Below, piece after piece: positions 1 to 6,275 of a DNA stretch of 38,536 nt. Each line of letters begins with the position of its first letter. Position 1 is the first letter of the stretch. The notes beneath the pieces are model-generated. The model was not told the origin of the DNA and did no database searches. It saw only the letters and a program-made list of their open reading frames with translations. Origin of the DNA: Candidatus Pelagibacterales bacterium (GTDB lineage: Bacteria; Pseudomonadota; Alphaproteobacteria; Pelagibacterales; AG-422-B15); NCBI GenBank assembly GCA_016777745.1, contig JADHQX010000001.1:1-38536 (forward strand), in the 5' to 3' direction. The position numbers and the translations under genes were made by a program.

Positions 1-105
1 ATTATTTGGTATCATAACAATACTCCTTTTTGTTGGTTTATGTTGGTTTATTTTTGTAACAAAGTGTTAAAAACTTATTATAGCTTTCTAAAACTTTGAA
101 TATAT

Positions 106-134
106 ATTATACACCAATGAAGGCTTCGAGTCAA
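106..134 (-). promoter_or_regulatory. Sigma-70-type promoter, leftward
   Basis: Read on the minus strand: -35 TTGACT (129-134), 17-bp spacer, -10 TATAAT (106-111), followed by ATA. The -35 box is preceded by AATAATTC, as in the other members of this promoter family. Transcription would start near 99 and leave the window to the left, so its gene is not visible here. Confidence 0.8.
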
Positions 135-156
135 GAATTATTTTAGTGCTAGGTAC

Positions 157-184
157 AAAAAACCCCACTACTGCGGGGCCTTTT
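157..184 (-). terminator. Intrinsic terminator, probably bidirectional
   Basis: On the minus strand, CCCCGC and GTGGGG form a 6-bp stem (one G-T pair) around AGTA, followed by six T (162-157). On the plus strand the same stem is followed by TTTT. The 5' side of the stem lies inside the last codons and stop of the 36-aa gene at 168-278. It closes the leftward block. Confidence 0.75.
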
Positions 185-278
185 GGTTCTTGCGAGTATA
201 CTTAGTTTTATCTCGATACACTTTTGGCTTGTTAAACTTCCAAGCGTGCTTTGCCACGGGGTTTATGCGTCGATCCAT
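168..278 (-). CDS. Small basic phage protein (36 aa)
   Basis: ATG start at 278 and TAG at 168-170. The protein is rich in Lys and Arg, with a central segment VAKHAWKFNKPKVYRDKTKY. I recall similar short HKFNRAKVHRDRKK-type proteins in T7-like and other phages, where the function is unknown. The start overlaps the end of the upstream membrane protein gene by 16 nt, so the two are probably translationally coupled and served by the promoter at 454-482. The coding end overlaps the terminator hairpin. A role in nucleic-acid binding is inferred only from charge. Confidence 0.65.
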   Translation of the reverse strand: MDRRINPVAKHAWKFNKPKVYRDKTKYTRKNQKAPQ

Positions 279-430
279 AACTCTACTCCCCAACTCCAAA
301 TAATCCACGAAAAGATGAAACCATAGTCATTCGTCATCATGTCCTGACTATGGTAGAGTGCGAAACTGGGAAGAACATGAAAGAGTCCCTCAGCTCGCCA
401 AGTGTTTTGCACAGATTGTTGAATTTGCAT
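263..430 (-). CDS. Hypothetical small protein, possibly membrane-associated (55 aa)
   Basis: The ATG at 430 is preferred over the one at 451 because AAGGGGG lies just upstream of it. The C-terminal half (YGFIFSWIIWSWGVELWI) is strongly hydrophobic and Trp-rich and could insert into a membrane, though it is short. No family recognised. It is the first gene downstream of the promoter at 454-482 and is followed by an overlapping small basic protein gene. Tentatively a minor membrane protein. Confidence 0.5.
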   Translation of the reverse strand: MQIQQSVQNTWRAEGLFHVLPSFALYHSQDMMTNDYGFIFSWIIWSWGVELWIDA

Positions 431-453
431 AGTTGCCCCCTTAATTTCCATAT

Positions 454-482
454 ATTATACGCCCTTGACCTTCCCGTGTCAA
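454..482 (-). promoter_or_regulatory. Sigma-70-type promoter, leftward
   Basis: Minus strand: TTGACA (477-482), 17-bp spacer, TATAAT (454-459), then ATA. It carries the AATAATTC extension upstream of the -35 and overlaps the 3' end of the holin-like gene. Predicted start near 447, serving the two small genes at 430-168. Confidence 0.85.
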
Positions 483-793
483 GAATTATTTTTACCTGAG
501 TAAGCATTCGCTCCGAAGAATGCACTCACTAATGCAGCAATCGCCACAAAGTAGGTTGGTGCAATATCCCCAATAATTTTAGCCGCATTGTCGAGACCAA
601 AAAAGTCAGTGCAAAAGATACCAAAAGGATAGAGTAACATTCCGAAGAGTGCAAACCATGTCATCTTTCTCATCGCATCACGCTGTGCATCTTCGTCTTC
701 AAGCCGCTTTCGCTTAAACTCCAAGTGCATTGCTAGTTCTTCATCACTTACATGACCGTCACCATTTACATCTGCTGGATGATGTTCACTCAT
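479..793 (-). CDS. Holin-like membrane protein with an EF-hand loop (104 aa)
   Basis: The N-terminus carries a canonical EF-hand-type calcium loop, DVNGDGHVSDEE (residues about 8-19). A charged helix follows (about 25-43), then two hydrophobic segments: one around 45-66 (TWFALFGMLLYPFGIF) and one around 76-97. Two membrane helices, small size and a charged tail fit a phage holin or lysis modulator. I recall similar EF-hand membrane proteins in marine phages, with no proven function. It sits directly after another small membrane protein gene; ATGA-type junctions suggest coupling. The calcium loop is seen; the holin role is inferred. The lysozyme and spanins lie about 9 kb upstream in the same leftward block. 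Confidence 0.65.
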   Translation of the reverse strand: MSEHHPADVNGDGHVSDEELAMHLEFKRKRLEDEDAQRDAMRKMTWFALFGMLLYPFGIFCTDFFGLDNAAKIIGDIAPTYFVAIAALVSAFFGANAYSGKNNS

Positions 794-955
794 TTACTTC
801 TCCGTTTTCAGAAGAGTATATACTCCCCATGCCAGGCCGACATACGCGGCAATCTTGGCTAAGCCTCCAAATAGTATAAAAGCTCCACAAATTCCTATAA
901 GCATTACACCGTCAAGGCTCGTGCGTTCTCCCATGAGTTTTCCAAGGTATTTCAT
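794..955 (-). CDS. Small membrane protein (53 aa)
   Basis: ATG at 955 and TAA at 794-796. An N-terminal amphipathic part (MKYLGKLMGERTSLDG) precedes about 30 hydrophobic residues (VMLIGICGAFILFGGLAKIA and onward) that could make one long or two short membrane helices. I recall short ERTSLDG-containing membrane proteins in cyanophages and other marine phages, without assigned function. It lies immediately upstream of the EF-hand holin-like gene, so the pair may be a holin and its partner. That pairing is an inference from adjacency and topology only. Confidence 0.65.
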   Translation of the reverse strand: MKYLGKLMGERTSLDGVMLIGICGAFILFGGLAKIAAYVGLAWGVYTLLKTEK

Positions 956-1125
956 AATTTCTTCTCCTCTAGTGGGCAGTTTGTAGATTTCATGTCAGTG
1001 CCCATCATGCTGACCCAATGAAGTTCAGCAATTAGTTTATTATACCAAAGCCGATCATACTGACTGTGGCATTTTGCAGCTTCTTCCATCAACTGCTCGA
1101 TACGAGCGTCGACATACTTCTGCAT
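952..1125 (-). CDS. Hypothetical protein (57 aa)
   Basis: The frame is open from about 1185, but the ATG at 1125 follows the upstream stop (1127-1129) by one base and avoids overlap. An in-frame ATG at 1158 is the alternative. The protein is mostly helical, with acidic and aromatic residues (YVDARIEQLMEEAAKCHSQY). No signal peptide, membrane segment or recognised family. The stop overlaps the next start by 4 nt, as in a coupled operon. Function unknown. Confidence 0.5.
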   Translation of the reverse strand: MQKYVDARIEQLMEEAAKCHSQYDRLWYNKLIAELHWVSMMGTDMKSTNCPLEEKKL

Positions 1126-1126
1126 C

Positions 1127-1705
1127 TTAGAGATGTGTGCCACGTTTCTTATGTCCATTCCATGCGACGAAACCCGCAGCAGCAAGTGCCCAGTACGCCA
1201 AGTAGTTCAAAAACTTGAATCCATTGACTTCGATACAAATATCACGAAACAATTTATCCGCCTGTGATTGAGTCATTTTTCCAGTGTTATTTCCAGCTTT
1301 CGTCATTAGACAAGAATATTTGTACACATAATCATGTACAAGACCGCCCATCAGCAATACACCCGTTGGAGAAAGCCACATTGCCAAAAACTTGGGCACG
1401 CTGGCCCCATCAAATTCAAAGCCTTTGGGAATCACGTACTCTACACCGCCCAGTTTAAAATGAAAGTCGTCACAAATTTCCCACTGACGCACACCCATTA
1501 ACCAGTGCCAAATGCCCTTGAAAAACCCTTTATCTTTCGTTGCAATCGGAATAGGCTTCATATGAGGCATTTCAGCATACTTAAACCCTACACGATGCTC
1601 TCCCTGACCATCAAACTTACTAAAAATAAATCCGATGATTACTAATACTCCAAACACTACCCACTGCCAGAAAGTCATGGCAAGTTCAATCGCTGTCTCA
1701 ATCAT
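1127..1705 (-). CDS. DUF1353-like membrane-anchored protein (192 aa)
   Basis: A hydrophobic N-terminal segment (WVVFGVLVIIGFIFS, about residues 14-30) is followed by a soluble domain. This contains PKGFEFDGASVPKFLAMWL and then GGLVHDYVYKY, a pattern I associate with the phage DUF1353 family: an FxTDxAS/VP-type motif followed by H-D-Y. A second hydrophobic stretch (FLNYLAYWALAAAGFVAW) lies near the C-terminus. The family's function is unknown. The conserved His-Asp resembles a metal or hydrolase site but this is not established. It sits between small membrane genes in the leftward operon and may act in the envelope. Confidence 0.65.
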   Translation of the reverse strand: MIETAIELAMTFWQWVVFGVLVIIGFIFSKFDGQGEHRVGFKYAEMPHMKPIPIATKDKGFFKGIWHWLMGVRQWEICDDFHFKLGGVEYVIPKGFEFDGASVPKFLAMWLSPTGVLLMGGLVHDYVYKYSCLMTKAGNNTGKMTQSQADKLFRDICIEVNGFKFLNYLAYWALAAAGFVAWNGHKKRGTHL

Positions 1706-1904
1706 ATGTATCCTCCGCTATATTCAGTATAGCATTCTTGTTCAGCAATACTTCTTGCCCGTTTGGCTGTAGAAATTGTATGAACTTAGTATCATTATTC
1801 ATTACCCAGTGCAAAGCCTCTTGCGGTGACATTGTTTGCGCTTCTTCACCGAGCAGAGAACCGTATAAAGTATTATTCGATGTAGTTACTATACGAATTT
1901 TCAT
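1698..1904 (-). CDS. Hypothetical protein (68 aa)
   Basis: The ATG at 1904 (MKIRIVTTSNNTLYG) is preferred over an upstream in-frame start at 1952, because the upstream 26-aa membrane peptide gene ends here with an ATGA overlap. The protein is soluble, with a central segment (MSPQEALHWVMNNDTKFIQF) predicted by eye to be helical. No family recognised. It overlaps the DUF1353-like gene start by 8 nt. Confidence 0.55.
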   Translation of the reverse strand: MKIRIVTTSNNTLYGSLLGEEAQTMSPQEALHWVMNNDTKFIQFLQPNGQEVLLNKNAILNIAEDTYD

Positions 1905-1981
1905 AGAAAGATCATAGCTCCTATCATACCAAGTATTAGACCAAGTATGCAAAATGTTATTACTTTTTTAAAGTAACTCAT
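1901..1981 (-). CDS. 26-aa single-helix membrane peptide
   Basis: ATG at 1981, TGA at 1901-1903 overlapping the next ATG (ATGA). The product is MSYFKK followed by about 20 hydrophobic residues with GxxxG-like spacing (ILGLILGMIGAM). It fills the otherwise empty gap between two genes exactly. That coupling and the clear membrane helix are the evidence for it. Function unknown; a lysis accessory or small regulator of a neighbouring membrane protein is possible. Confidence 0.5.
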   Translation of the reverse strand: MSYFKKVITFCILGLILGMIGAMIFL

Positions 1982-1982
1982 A

Positions 1983-2462
1983 TTAATTTGCTAGTGGATT
2001 ATCTAACACTGCCTGCACTTTCTTGTTTAATCTATCTTCCAGTGCTTGAAGTTTTAACTCCGTGTCATTATAGAGTGAATCTCGCTTATTGTCAAATCTT
2101 TCAGTAGCTTTATCAATCATTTCAGCGACTTTTGTATCGTTTTCTCGAACCATATCTTCCACGCGATCTACATTCTTCTCCATTCGATTAAAGTCATCTC
2201 GTAAATCATTCTTAATACTTCGAGAGTAGTCTGTAGCTTCTCCTACTGAATCCTGTACTGCGTCGAGTTTAATCTCAATCTCATTGTTTCGCGACTCAAT
2301 AACGCCCACATCAATGTTAGCCACAATTTCTTTCATGTCCATATAGTCAGAGTAGAATTCAAATGCACCCCAACTCGCCCCACCTAACGTAGAAAGAGCA
2401 GTGAGAAGAATCATCATCTTCCCACCTTTGAATGTCATACCTCCAAACTCTACTTCAGCCAT
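1983..2462 (-). CDS. Membrane-anchored coiled-coil protein (159 aa)
   Basis: The N-terminus (AEVEFGGMTFKGGKMM) leads into one membrane helix (about residues 16-36). More than 100 residues of heptad-rich, charged sequence follow (about 45-155), predicted to be a long coiled coil. I recall near-identical N-termini in uncharacterised marine phage proteins. The topology, a short inner tail with a long rod on one side of the membrane, suggests a scaffold or tether. The start overlaps the stop of the peptidase gene by one base. Not a recognisable spanin, since the lysis genes lie elsewhere. Confidence 0.65.
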   Translation of the reverse strand: MAEVEFGGMTFKGGKMMILLTALSTLGGASWGAFEFYSDYMDMKEIVANIDVGVIESRNNEIEIKLDAVQDSVGEATDYSRSIKNDLRDDFNRMEKNVDRVEDMVRENDTKVAEMIDKATERFDNKRDSLYNDTELKLQALEDRLNKKVQAVLDNPLAN

Positions 2463-2878
2463 TATTTTTTCCAGAACTTACCTTGAATAAGCTTCTTTAC
2501 CACTACTAGAGGATTATAGTAAAATTTATATTCCCATTTATACTGTGCATAATCTTTTTCATATATGCTACGCGGAGTCCACTCTTTCTTCCAGTTGTCG
2601 ACCAATAATCCTTCGTATTCTAGTACTGCATGACCACCATCCACATAACTAATAAAGCAAATCTTAATCTTTTTTGTGAGAATCATCCAAAGAAACTTCA
2701 TACGACTCTGCCCTGCAAGCATCCAGCCTACAGTAAGTGCATAATCTTCACAATCTCCTTGATCTTTATCCTGGCTCATATCAAGTACACGCCAATAGTC
2801 AGCAACTTGATACTGGTCACTATCATACTGATACTCGAATACGTTGTTTACTTTTGTAACCGCCTCATACTTATCCAT
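2462..2878 (-). CDS. Transglutaminase-like cysteine peptidase (138 aa)
   Basis: The core shows a Cys-His-Asp order typical of bacterial transglutaminase-like cysteine peptidases (DUF920-type): GDCEDYALTVGWML (Cys about residue 42), then GGHAVLEYEGLLVDN with His about 82 and Asp about 93. No signal peptide is visible, so it may act in the cytoplasm or in the virion. The family usually cleaves peptide or amide bonds in surface-adhesin systems (LapG) or is of unknown use in phages. Here it lies next to a cassette of secreted proteins, which makes processing of one of them a reasonable guess. A GGAAG ribosome site precedes the ATG. Confidence 0.65.
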   Translation of the reverse strand: MDKYEAVTKVNNVFEYQYDSDQYQVADYWRVLDMSQDKDQGDCEDYALTVGWMLAGQSRMKFLWMILTKKIKICFISYVDGGHAVLEYEGLLVDNWKKEWTPRSIYEKDYAQYKWEYKFYYNPLVVVKKLIQGKFWKK

Positions 2879-2886
2879 TATCTTCC

Positions 2887-3102
2887 TTATACTATAGCAT
2901 CCAAATATGTTGCTGCTTTATGATTGGGACCTAACTCTCCTAGTGCATTATATGTTTTATAACTTATCTCGGAGACTTTAATTGGTCCGCCATCTTGTTG
3001 ATTGTGTTTTATGTGTGTTATAACTTCGTTTGGCCCTACATTGTGGACCCTAGTAAATAAACTAACAACGTTAGTTGCTGGTATTGCGGATATCTCACTC
3101 AT
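2887..3102 (-). CDS. Hypothetical protein (71 aa)
   Basis: The start is placed at the ATG at 3102 (MSEISAIPATNVVSLFTRVH), one base after the stop of the secreted gene upstream; in-frame ATGs lie further 5'. The sequence looks like a small beta-rich domain (THIKHNQQDGGPIKVSEISY) with no membrane segment or signal. No family recognised. It follows the secreted-protein cassette in the same operon. Confidence 0.5.
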   Translation of the reverse strand: MSEISAIPATNVVSLFTRVHNVGPNEVITHIKHNQQDGGPIKVSEISYKTYNALGELGPNHKAATYLDAIV

Positions 3103-3103
3103 A

Positions 3104-3529
3104 TTATCCATCATCCTCAAATTTTAACGCTCTTAGGTTATTCACCTCTTGCTGTAGTTTTTGTAATTCTATTCTCTGTCTTGCCAGCTCCAATTTATAG
3201 AGCTGATTACAGTCTAATCTTGTTTTAGGTGCATTGAGAGGTATAATAATCTTTGCATACACCCCAACGTCTTTCACTAAACCTTCCGAATCGTAGTCTT
3301 CTGAATAACTACCTAAGCTACTACGGTAAGGCCCGTTTTCATTTAAAACACCTACTACACCAAACTCTAAATTTACACTTCCGCCAATCGCCATTGAGCA
3401 TTCTACATTGCCCTGTGTTCTTATTCTATCACTCGCGTAAGAACCCGGAGTGCTAGGTAAGTTTAGATTCAAGGAGCTAGAATCGGCTATTGCGTAGGAC
3501 GAGAATAGCATTAATAGTATAAATCTCAT
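3104..3529 (-). CDS. Secreted protein with C-terminal coiled coil (141 aa)
   Basis: A signal peptide (MRFILLMLFSSYAIA, cleavage before DSSS) precedes a short repetitive LNLNLPSTPGSY segment. A glycine-rich beta domain follows, containing CSMAIGGSVNLEFGVVGV and VYAKIIIPL. The C-terminal helix (about residues 108-135, LARQRIELQKLQQEV) should form a coiled coil. Two cysteines (CSMAIGG and LDCNQ) could form a disulfide in the periplasm. I recall related secreted proteins in marine phages, unassigned. It is the last secreted gene of a five-gene cassette; its ATG overlaps the stop of the frameshifted gene upstream (ATGA). Confidence 0.65.
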   Translation of the reverse strand: MRFILLMLFSSYAIADSSSLNLNLPSTPGSYASDRIRTQGNVECSMAIGGSVNLEFGVVGVLNENGPYRSSLGSYSEDYDSEGLVKDVGVYAKIIIPLNAPKTRLDCNQLYKLELARQRIELQKLQQEVNNLRALKFEDDG

Positions 3530-3896
3530 TTAACTTTTGAACAAACTCTCGAAGATACCGATGTCTTTGATGCACCTGTTATAATCAGTTTTGATATTGA
3601 ACAGATGTAAACTACTTCTTGTTTGTCCTTCTCCCTTATATAAATATCAATTTTTTTTTTTCGAGGTATTTAAAACGCATAATTTTATTCTGCATAGCAA
3701 AAGGTACTTTCTCCCACTCTGCATTAAAAACACCAAACTCATAGTATTCTACATCTTTTCTAGCATTGAAAAGACTCATTGTAGTATATAGTATACCCTC
3801 AACATAAGAAGGTTTCAGCTCCGGGTAGGTTGGAACAAATGAGTGAGCACTTGCTTCTCCACTCATCAGTAATAAAATTATTAGATAGCGATACAT
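3526..3896 (-). CDS. Secreted chaperone-like protein, needs a -1 frameshift at A11
   Basis: The ATG at 3896 opens a signal peptide (MYRYLIILLLMSGEASA) and a beta-rich domain (MSLFNARKDVEYYEFGVFNA). In the zero frame it stops at 3636 after 86 aa, just past a run of eleven A (3661-3651 on the coding strand). Moving to the -1 frame at that run continues sensibly (IDIYIREKDKQEVVYICSIS) for 41 more codons to TGA at 3526-3528. That stop overlaps the next ATG exactly as ATGA, the usual junction in this operon. The 123-aa product has the look of a PapD-type chaperone N-terminal Ig domain; this fold call is tentative. The shift could be ribosomal, transcriptional slippage, phase variation or a sequencing error. 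Confidence 0.6.
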
Positions 3897-4378
3897 TCAG
3901 CACTTACTACCGCACGATATACACCACCAGGAAATGCTTTGCCGTAGCCATAGTCTGCTTGTGATTCTGTTTTGAACCAAGTGCTACCAGCAACAGTCAA
4001 ACTAAACTCAGTAACATTATCAAACTCAATTTTTGCTGCATCGTACCCAGACATGCTAGTGTCTGATACTTGAGAGGTACCAACGCTTCCTGTCCAGTTA
4101 ACGATGTCATTTAGTGTAGGCGATTCCGAAAACTCTATGGGATAGGAAATTTTAGCCTTATACATGCTTGCTTGAATTACATCAAATCGAACGATAGGAT
4201 CAACCCCACCGTCTGAAGGATCAGTGCTTAATACATCCGCCGTTGGGTTACCGTATATACCTGCGGTATCGGGAATTACTACACATTTTGAAGCAACGTT
4301 CCCCACTACTTCCATTTCTTCCGCGTTAATGCTGGCTGCTAGACCTAGCGTTGATAATAAAATAAATAACTTTTTCAT
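3881..4378 (-). CDS. Secreted, pilin-like protein (165 aa)
   Basis: A clear signal peptide (MKKLFILLSTLGLAASINA) is followed by a beta-rich, Ser/Thr-rich domain. One Cys lies near the mature N-terminus (NVASKCVVIPD) and another near the C-terminus (VVSAECIAI). Small size, two cysteines and alternating hydrophobic strands resemble fimbrial subunit or spore-coat-U-like domains, but I see no diagnostic motif. It directly precedes, with a 16-nt overlap, the gene for the possible PapD-like chaperone. That arrangement is why a secreted subunit and its chaperone are suggested. Location: periplasm or cell surface. Confidence 0.55.
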   Translation of the reverse strand: MKKLFILLSTLGLAASINAEEMEVVGNVASKCVVIPDTAGIYGNPTADVLSTDPSDGGVDPIVRFDVIQASMYKAKISYPIEFSESPTLNDIVNWTGSVGTSQVSDTSMSGYDAAKIEFDNVTEFSLTVAGSTWFKTESQADYGYGKAFPGGVYRAVVSAECIAI

Positions 4379-4399
4379 GTGGTTTCCTCATTTACTCTG

Positions 4400-5272
4400 T
4401 CAATCATATTGAGATTGAACAATTTTTTGGTGTATTATGTCTTGCGCAAAGTTTACTCTACGTGCACTTGCATTATCTGGCAGATTACTATCTTTAAGCA
4501 TTTCTGCATCTGGGTACTCCCCTCCTTTTATCTCCCCCAGATACTCTGTAGAAAGATAACTCATTCGTACTAGTGCATTGTGTAGTAATGCATCCTGCTC
4601 TTTTTGCAGACCTGCCCCCGGAGATAAGCCTAACATATTCTCTAAACTATCCCTTACTTTCTTTTCAGTGGCCTTAGCAAATTTATCTCGTGCTTCTTTT
4701 TCTTCTTCTTCTTTTTGTGCTTTCATGTTCGTTTCACGATCCAACTCTGCCTGAATATACTCTTCACTCGAAGTATCTATTTCAGGCTCTTGAATTAGCG
4801 TGAGCGGGTCAATATAACCTGGGCATTCTGGGTCCGACTGAGGATTATCACACGGAACATACTGATATGTGTAATAAACCTCTGGGTCTAAAACTGTTCC
4901 AAAGCCTTCTACTTCGATAGAACCATCACCCCAAAAATCAATTCCTATAGCACCTACAGGAATTGTTTTGTTAATAGAGTTTCCTGGCAAACCTGACCAG
5001 TCGTCTGTGCTTCTAAAGATATATCCGTTTCCTTGCGCATTCTCATTTTGAACGTGAACCAACATATCGGCTTCAGGGTCTTTTTCAGTGGTATATCTAT
5101 AGATTACATTGTTTACAGTCAATCCCGTCGCTTGCGGCAAGATATTAGACATCACCCAATTCAACCCAATATTCGCGGCGTTGGTGGTTGTTCCATATAC
5201 CTCTTCGCTAGAGTACGAGTAAGAGCAGTAGGCTAACAACACCGGCACTGCCCATGAGTGTCTTAGTACCAT
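4400..5272 (-). CDS. Secreted protein with charged helical middle (290 aa)
   Basis: An N-terminal signal-like segment (about residues 1-22, AVPVLLAYCSYSYSS) precedes a beta-rich domain (about 25-140) with DWSGLPGNSINKT and IGIDFWGDGSIEVEGFG. Next come a short Cys-containing part (CDNPQSDPECPGY), a highly charged Glu/Lys coiled-coil region (about 175-215), and a helical C-terminus. No family recognised by name. The 5' end overlaps the upstream gene by 65 nt in another frame, which is large but fixed by the signal peptide. Probably exported to the periplasm or outer surface with its neighbours. Confidence 0.6.
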   Translation of the reverse strand: MVLRHSWAVPVLLAYCSYSYSSEEVYGTTTNAANIGLNWVMSNILPQATGLTVNNVIYRYTTEKDPEADMLVHVQNENAQGNGYIFRSTDDWSGLPGNSINKTIPVGAIGIDFWGDGSIEVEGFGTVLDPEVYYTYQYVPCDNPQSDPECPGYIDPLTLIQEPEIDTSSEEYIQAELDRETNMKAQKEEEEKEARDKFAKATEKKVRDSLENMLGLSPGAGLQKEQDALLHNALVRMSYLSTEYLGEIKGGEYPDAEMLKDSNLPDNASARRVNFAQDIIHQKIVQSQYD

Positions 5273-5771
5273 TACCTAATCCTTTTTCTTTTTCTTCCGT
5301 CGTTTCATCCACGGAGGGTTCAAGTTCTTCATTTACTTTCCATGCTGCTTTTGCTTCATCGCCAATCAAACCTTCGAAAGGGCAAGGAGTTCCAGCCATC
5401 AGCATCGCGTCAAATACTCTTTCATCCTGACACAGAGTAGACACTGCTGCAACTTTCATTCCCATATCGTACAGAGTTTTCGAAAGTTTTAAGCGTTCAC
5501 AATTTGAGTCAGTTATCTGAGAACCCATAGAGATACCCAAAATCTGTGTCTGAACAGCCCCCGCAACTCCAAAAGTACACAAATCGCTGTTTGAAGTGTT
5601 GATAGTAGGCGTAATAGCAGACGCAGGAGGAGACCTCAAGGTAGTCGATGTATCTGATCTTGTAGTAACTGTACTGTTAGTAGTAGAATCAGTACGAATA
5701 ATGTTATCATCAATCGGAGCTTCTTCCGCAAATACGGGAAAGGCTAGTAGTAAAAGTAAAATTCTTATCAT
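5208..5771 (-). CDS. Secreted protein with C-terminal membrane anchor (187 aa)
   Basis: The order is a signal peptide (MIRILLLLLAFPVFA), a Ser/Thr/Asn-rich low-complexity linker (about 25-60), then a Cys-containing domain: LCTFGVAGAVQTQILGISMG, SNCERLK, LCQDERVF, TPCPFEG, four or more Cys. An acidic stretch and a terminal hydrophobic helix (GSAGVVSLLLLLVL) end it. I recall this family, including the linker and the GAVQTQILG core, in many marine phage genomes, without known function. It is the first gene of the secreted cassette. A signal peptide plus C-terminal anchor suggests display on the inner membrane facing the periplasm. Confidence 0.65.
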   Translation of the reverse strand: MIRILLLLLAFPVFAEEAPIDDNIIRTDSTTNSTVTTRSDTSTTLRSPPASAITPTINTSNSDLCTFGVAGAVQTQILGISMGSQITDSNCERLKLSKTLYDMGMKVAAVSTLCQDERVFDAMLMAGTPCPFEGLIGDEAKAAWKVNEELEPSVDETTEEKEKGLGNGTKTLMGSAGVVSLLLLLVL

Positions 5772-5830
5772 TTTTATTAGTAGTCTCTTGAGTTGTTGTT
5801 TAAATTAATAGTTTAAAGTATTCTATACTT

Positions 5831-6139
5831 CTACCATTTTACCTTATCCGCCCAGTAAGCTGCACTTAGCTTACCCTTTGCAATATTTCTAGCATGACGA
5901 GCTTTAAAAGAACGACGACGAGCAGCAGCTGACTTAGACTCACCCGCTTTCTTGGGAGAACCTGAGACACCTTGCTGACCGAATCGAATTGTTTTTACTT
6001 TGCCGCCAGTTTTTGCTACGACAACATGGGATTTTTTGGGATGCTTGGGGGTTCGTTTAGGTTTATTAAAACCTAAAACCCCAGCTCTTTTAAGGCGCGG
6101 ATCTTTCTTTCTAACGCTTCTTCGTTTTTTTGCTGCCAC
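5831..6139 (-). CDS. Lys/Arg-rich protein with conserved C-terminal motif (102 aa)
   Basis: Extremely basic. The N-terminal half is a lysine/arginine tract with prolines (KRTPKHPKKSHVVV). The C-terminal half ends in RRRSFKARHARNIAKGKLSA followed by AYWADKVKW. I recall this terminal motif (SFKARHxxNIxKGKxSAxYWAxKVKW) from small proteins in marine phages and large DNA viruses. Function is unknown; binding of nucleic acid is likely from charge. It overlaps the next basic gene by 29 nt and is last of three tandem basic genes downstream of the BFD-like gene. Confidence 0.65.
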   Translation of the reverse strand: MAAKKRRSVRKKDPRLKRAGVLGFNKPKRTPKHPKKSHVVVAKTGGKVKTIRFGQQGVSGSPKKAGESKSAAARRRSFKARHARNIAKGKLSAAYWADKVKW

Positions 6140-6275
6140 TTTTCTTTCTCTTCTTCTTAAACCCTGCTTTCATTAGGGAATAAGCTTTGGGTGAGATAGT
6201 AGACCTTTTCTTCGTTCTACTAGTACCCTTCTTTTTTCGGCGGTTTATATTTGCATACAATCCACGAGCAGCCAC
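6111..6275 (-). CDS. Lys/Arg-rich small protein (54 aa)
   Basis: GTG start at 6275, TAG at 6111-6113. The product begins MAARGLYANINRRKKKGTSR and ends in a lysine-rich tail. The opening GLYANI(N/H) followed by basic residues is one I recall from small proteins spread through phages and marine viruses, with no known function. The start codon shares its first G with the stop of the upstream gene (TAGTG), and the 3' end overlaps the next gene by 29 nt. Confidence 0.6.
   Translation of the reverse strand: MAARGLYANINRRKKKGTSRTKKRSTISPKAYSLMKAGFKKKRKKSGSKKTKKR

Noticed and set aside
1..100. Coding sequence at the left edge
   Set aside because: AT-rich with many stops; TTGGTTTATGTTGGTTTAT is a short tandem repeat of about 10 bp, but too little is visible to call a gene. 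A leftward gene may begin just at the edge.
3591..3791. Plus-strand ORF over the A11/T11 run
   Set aside because: A shadow of the secreted gene on the minus strand: Phe-rich because of the T run, no start signals, opposite to the operon.
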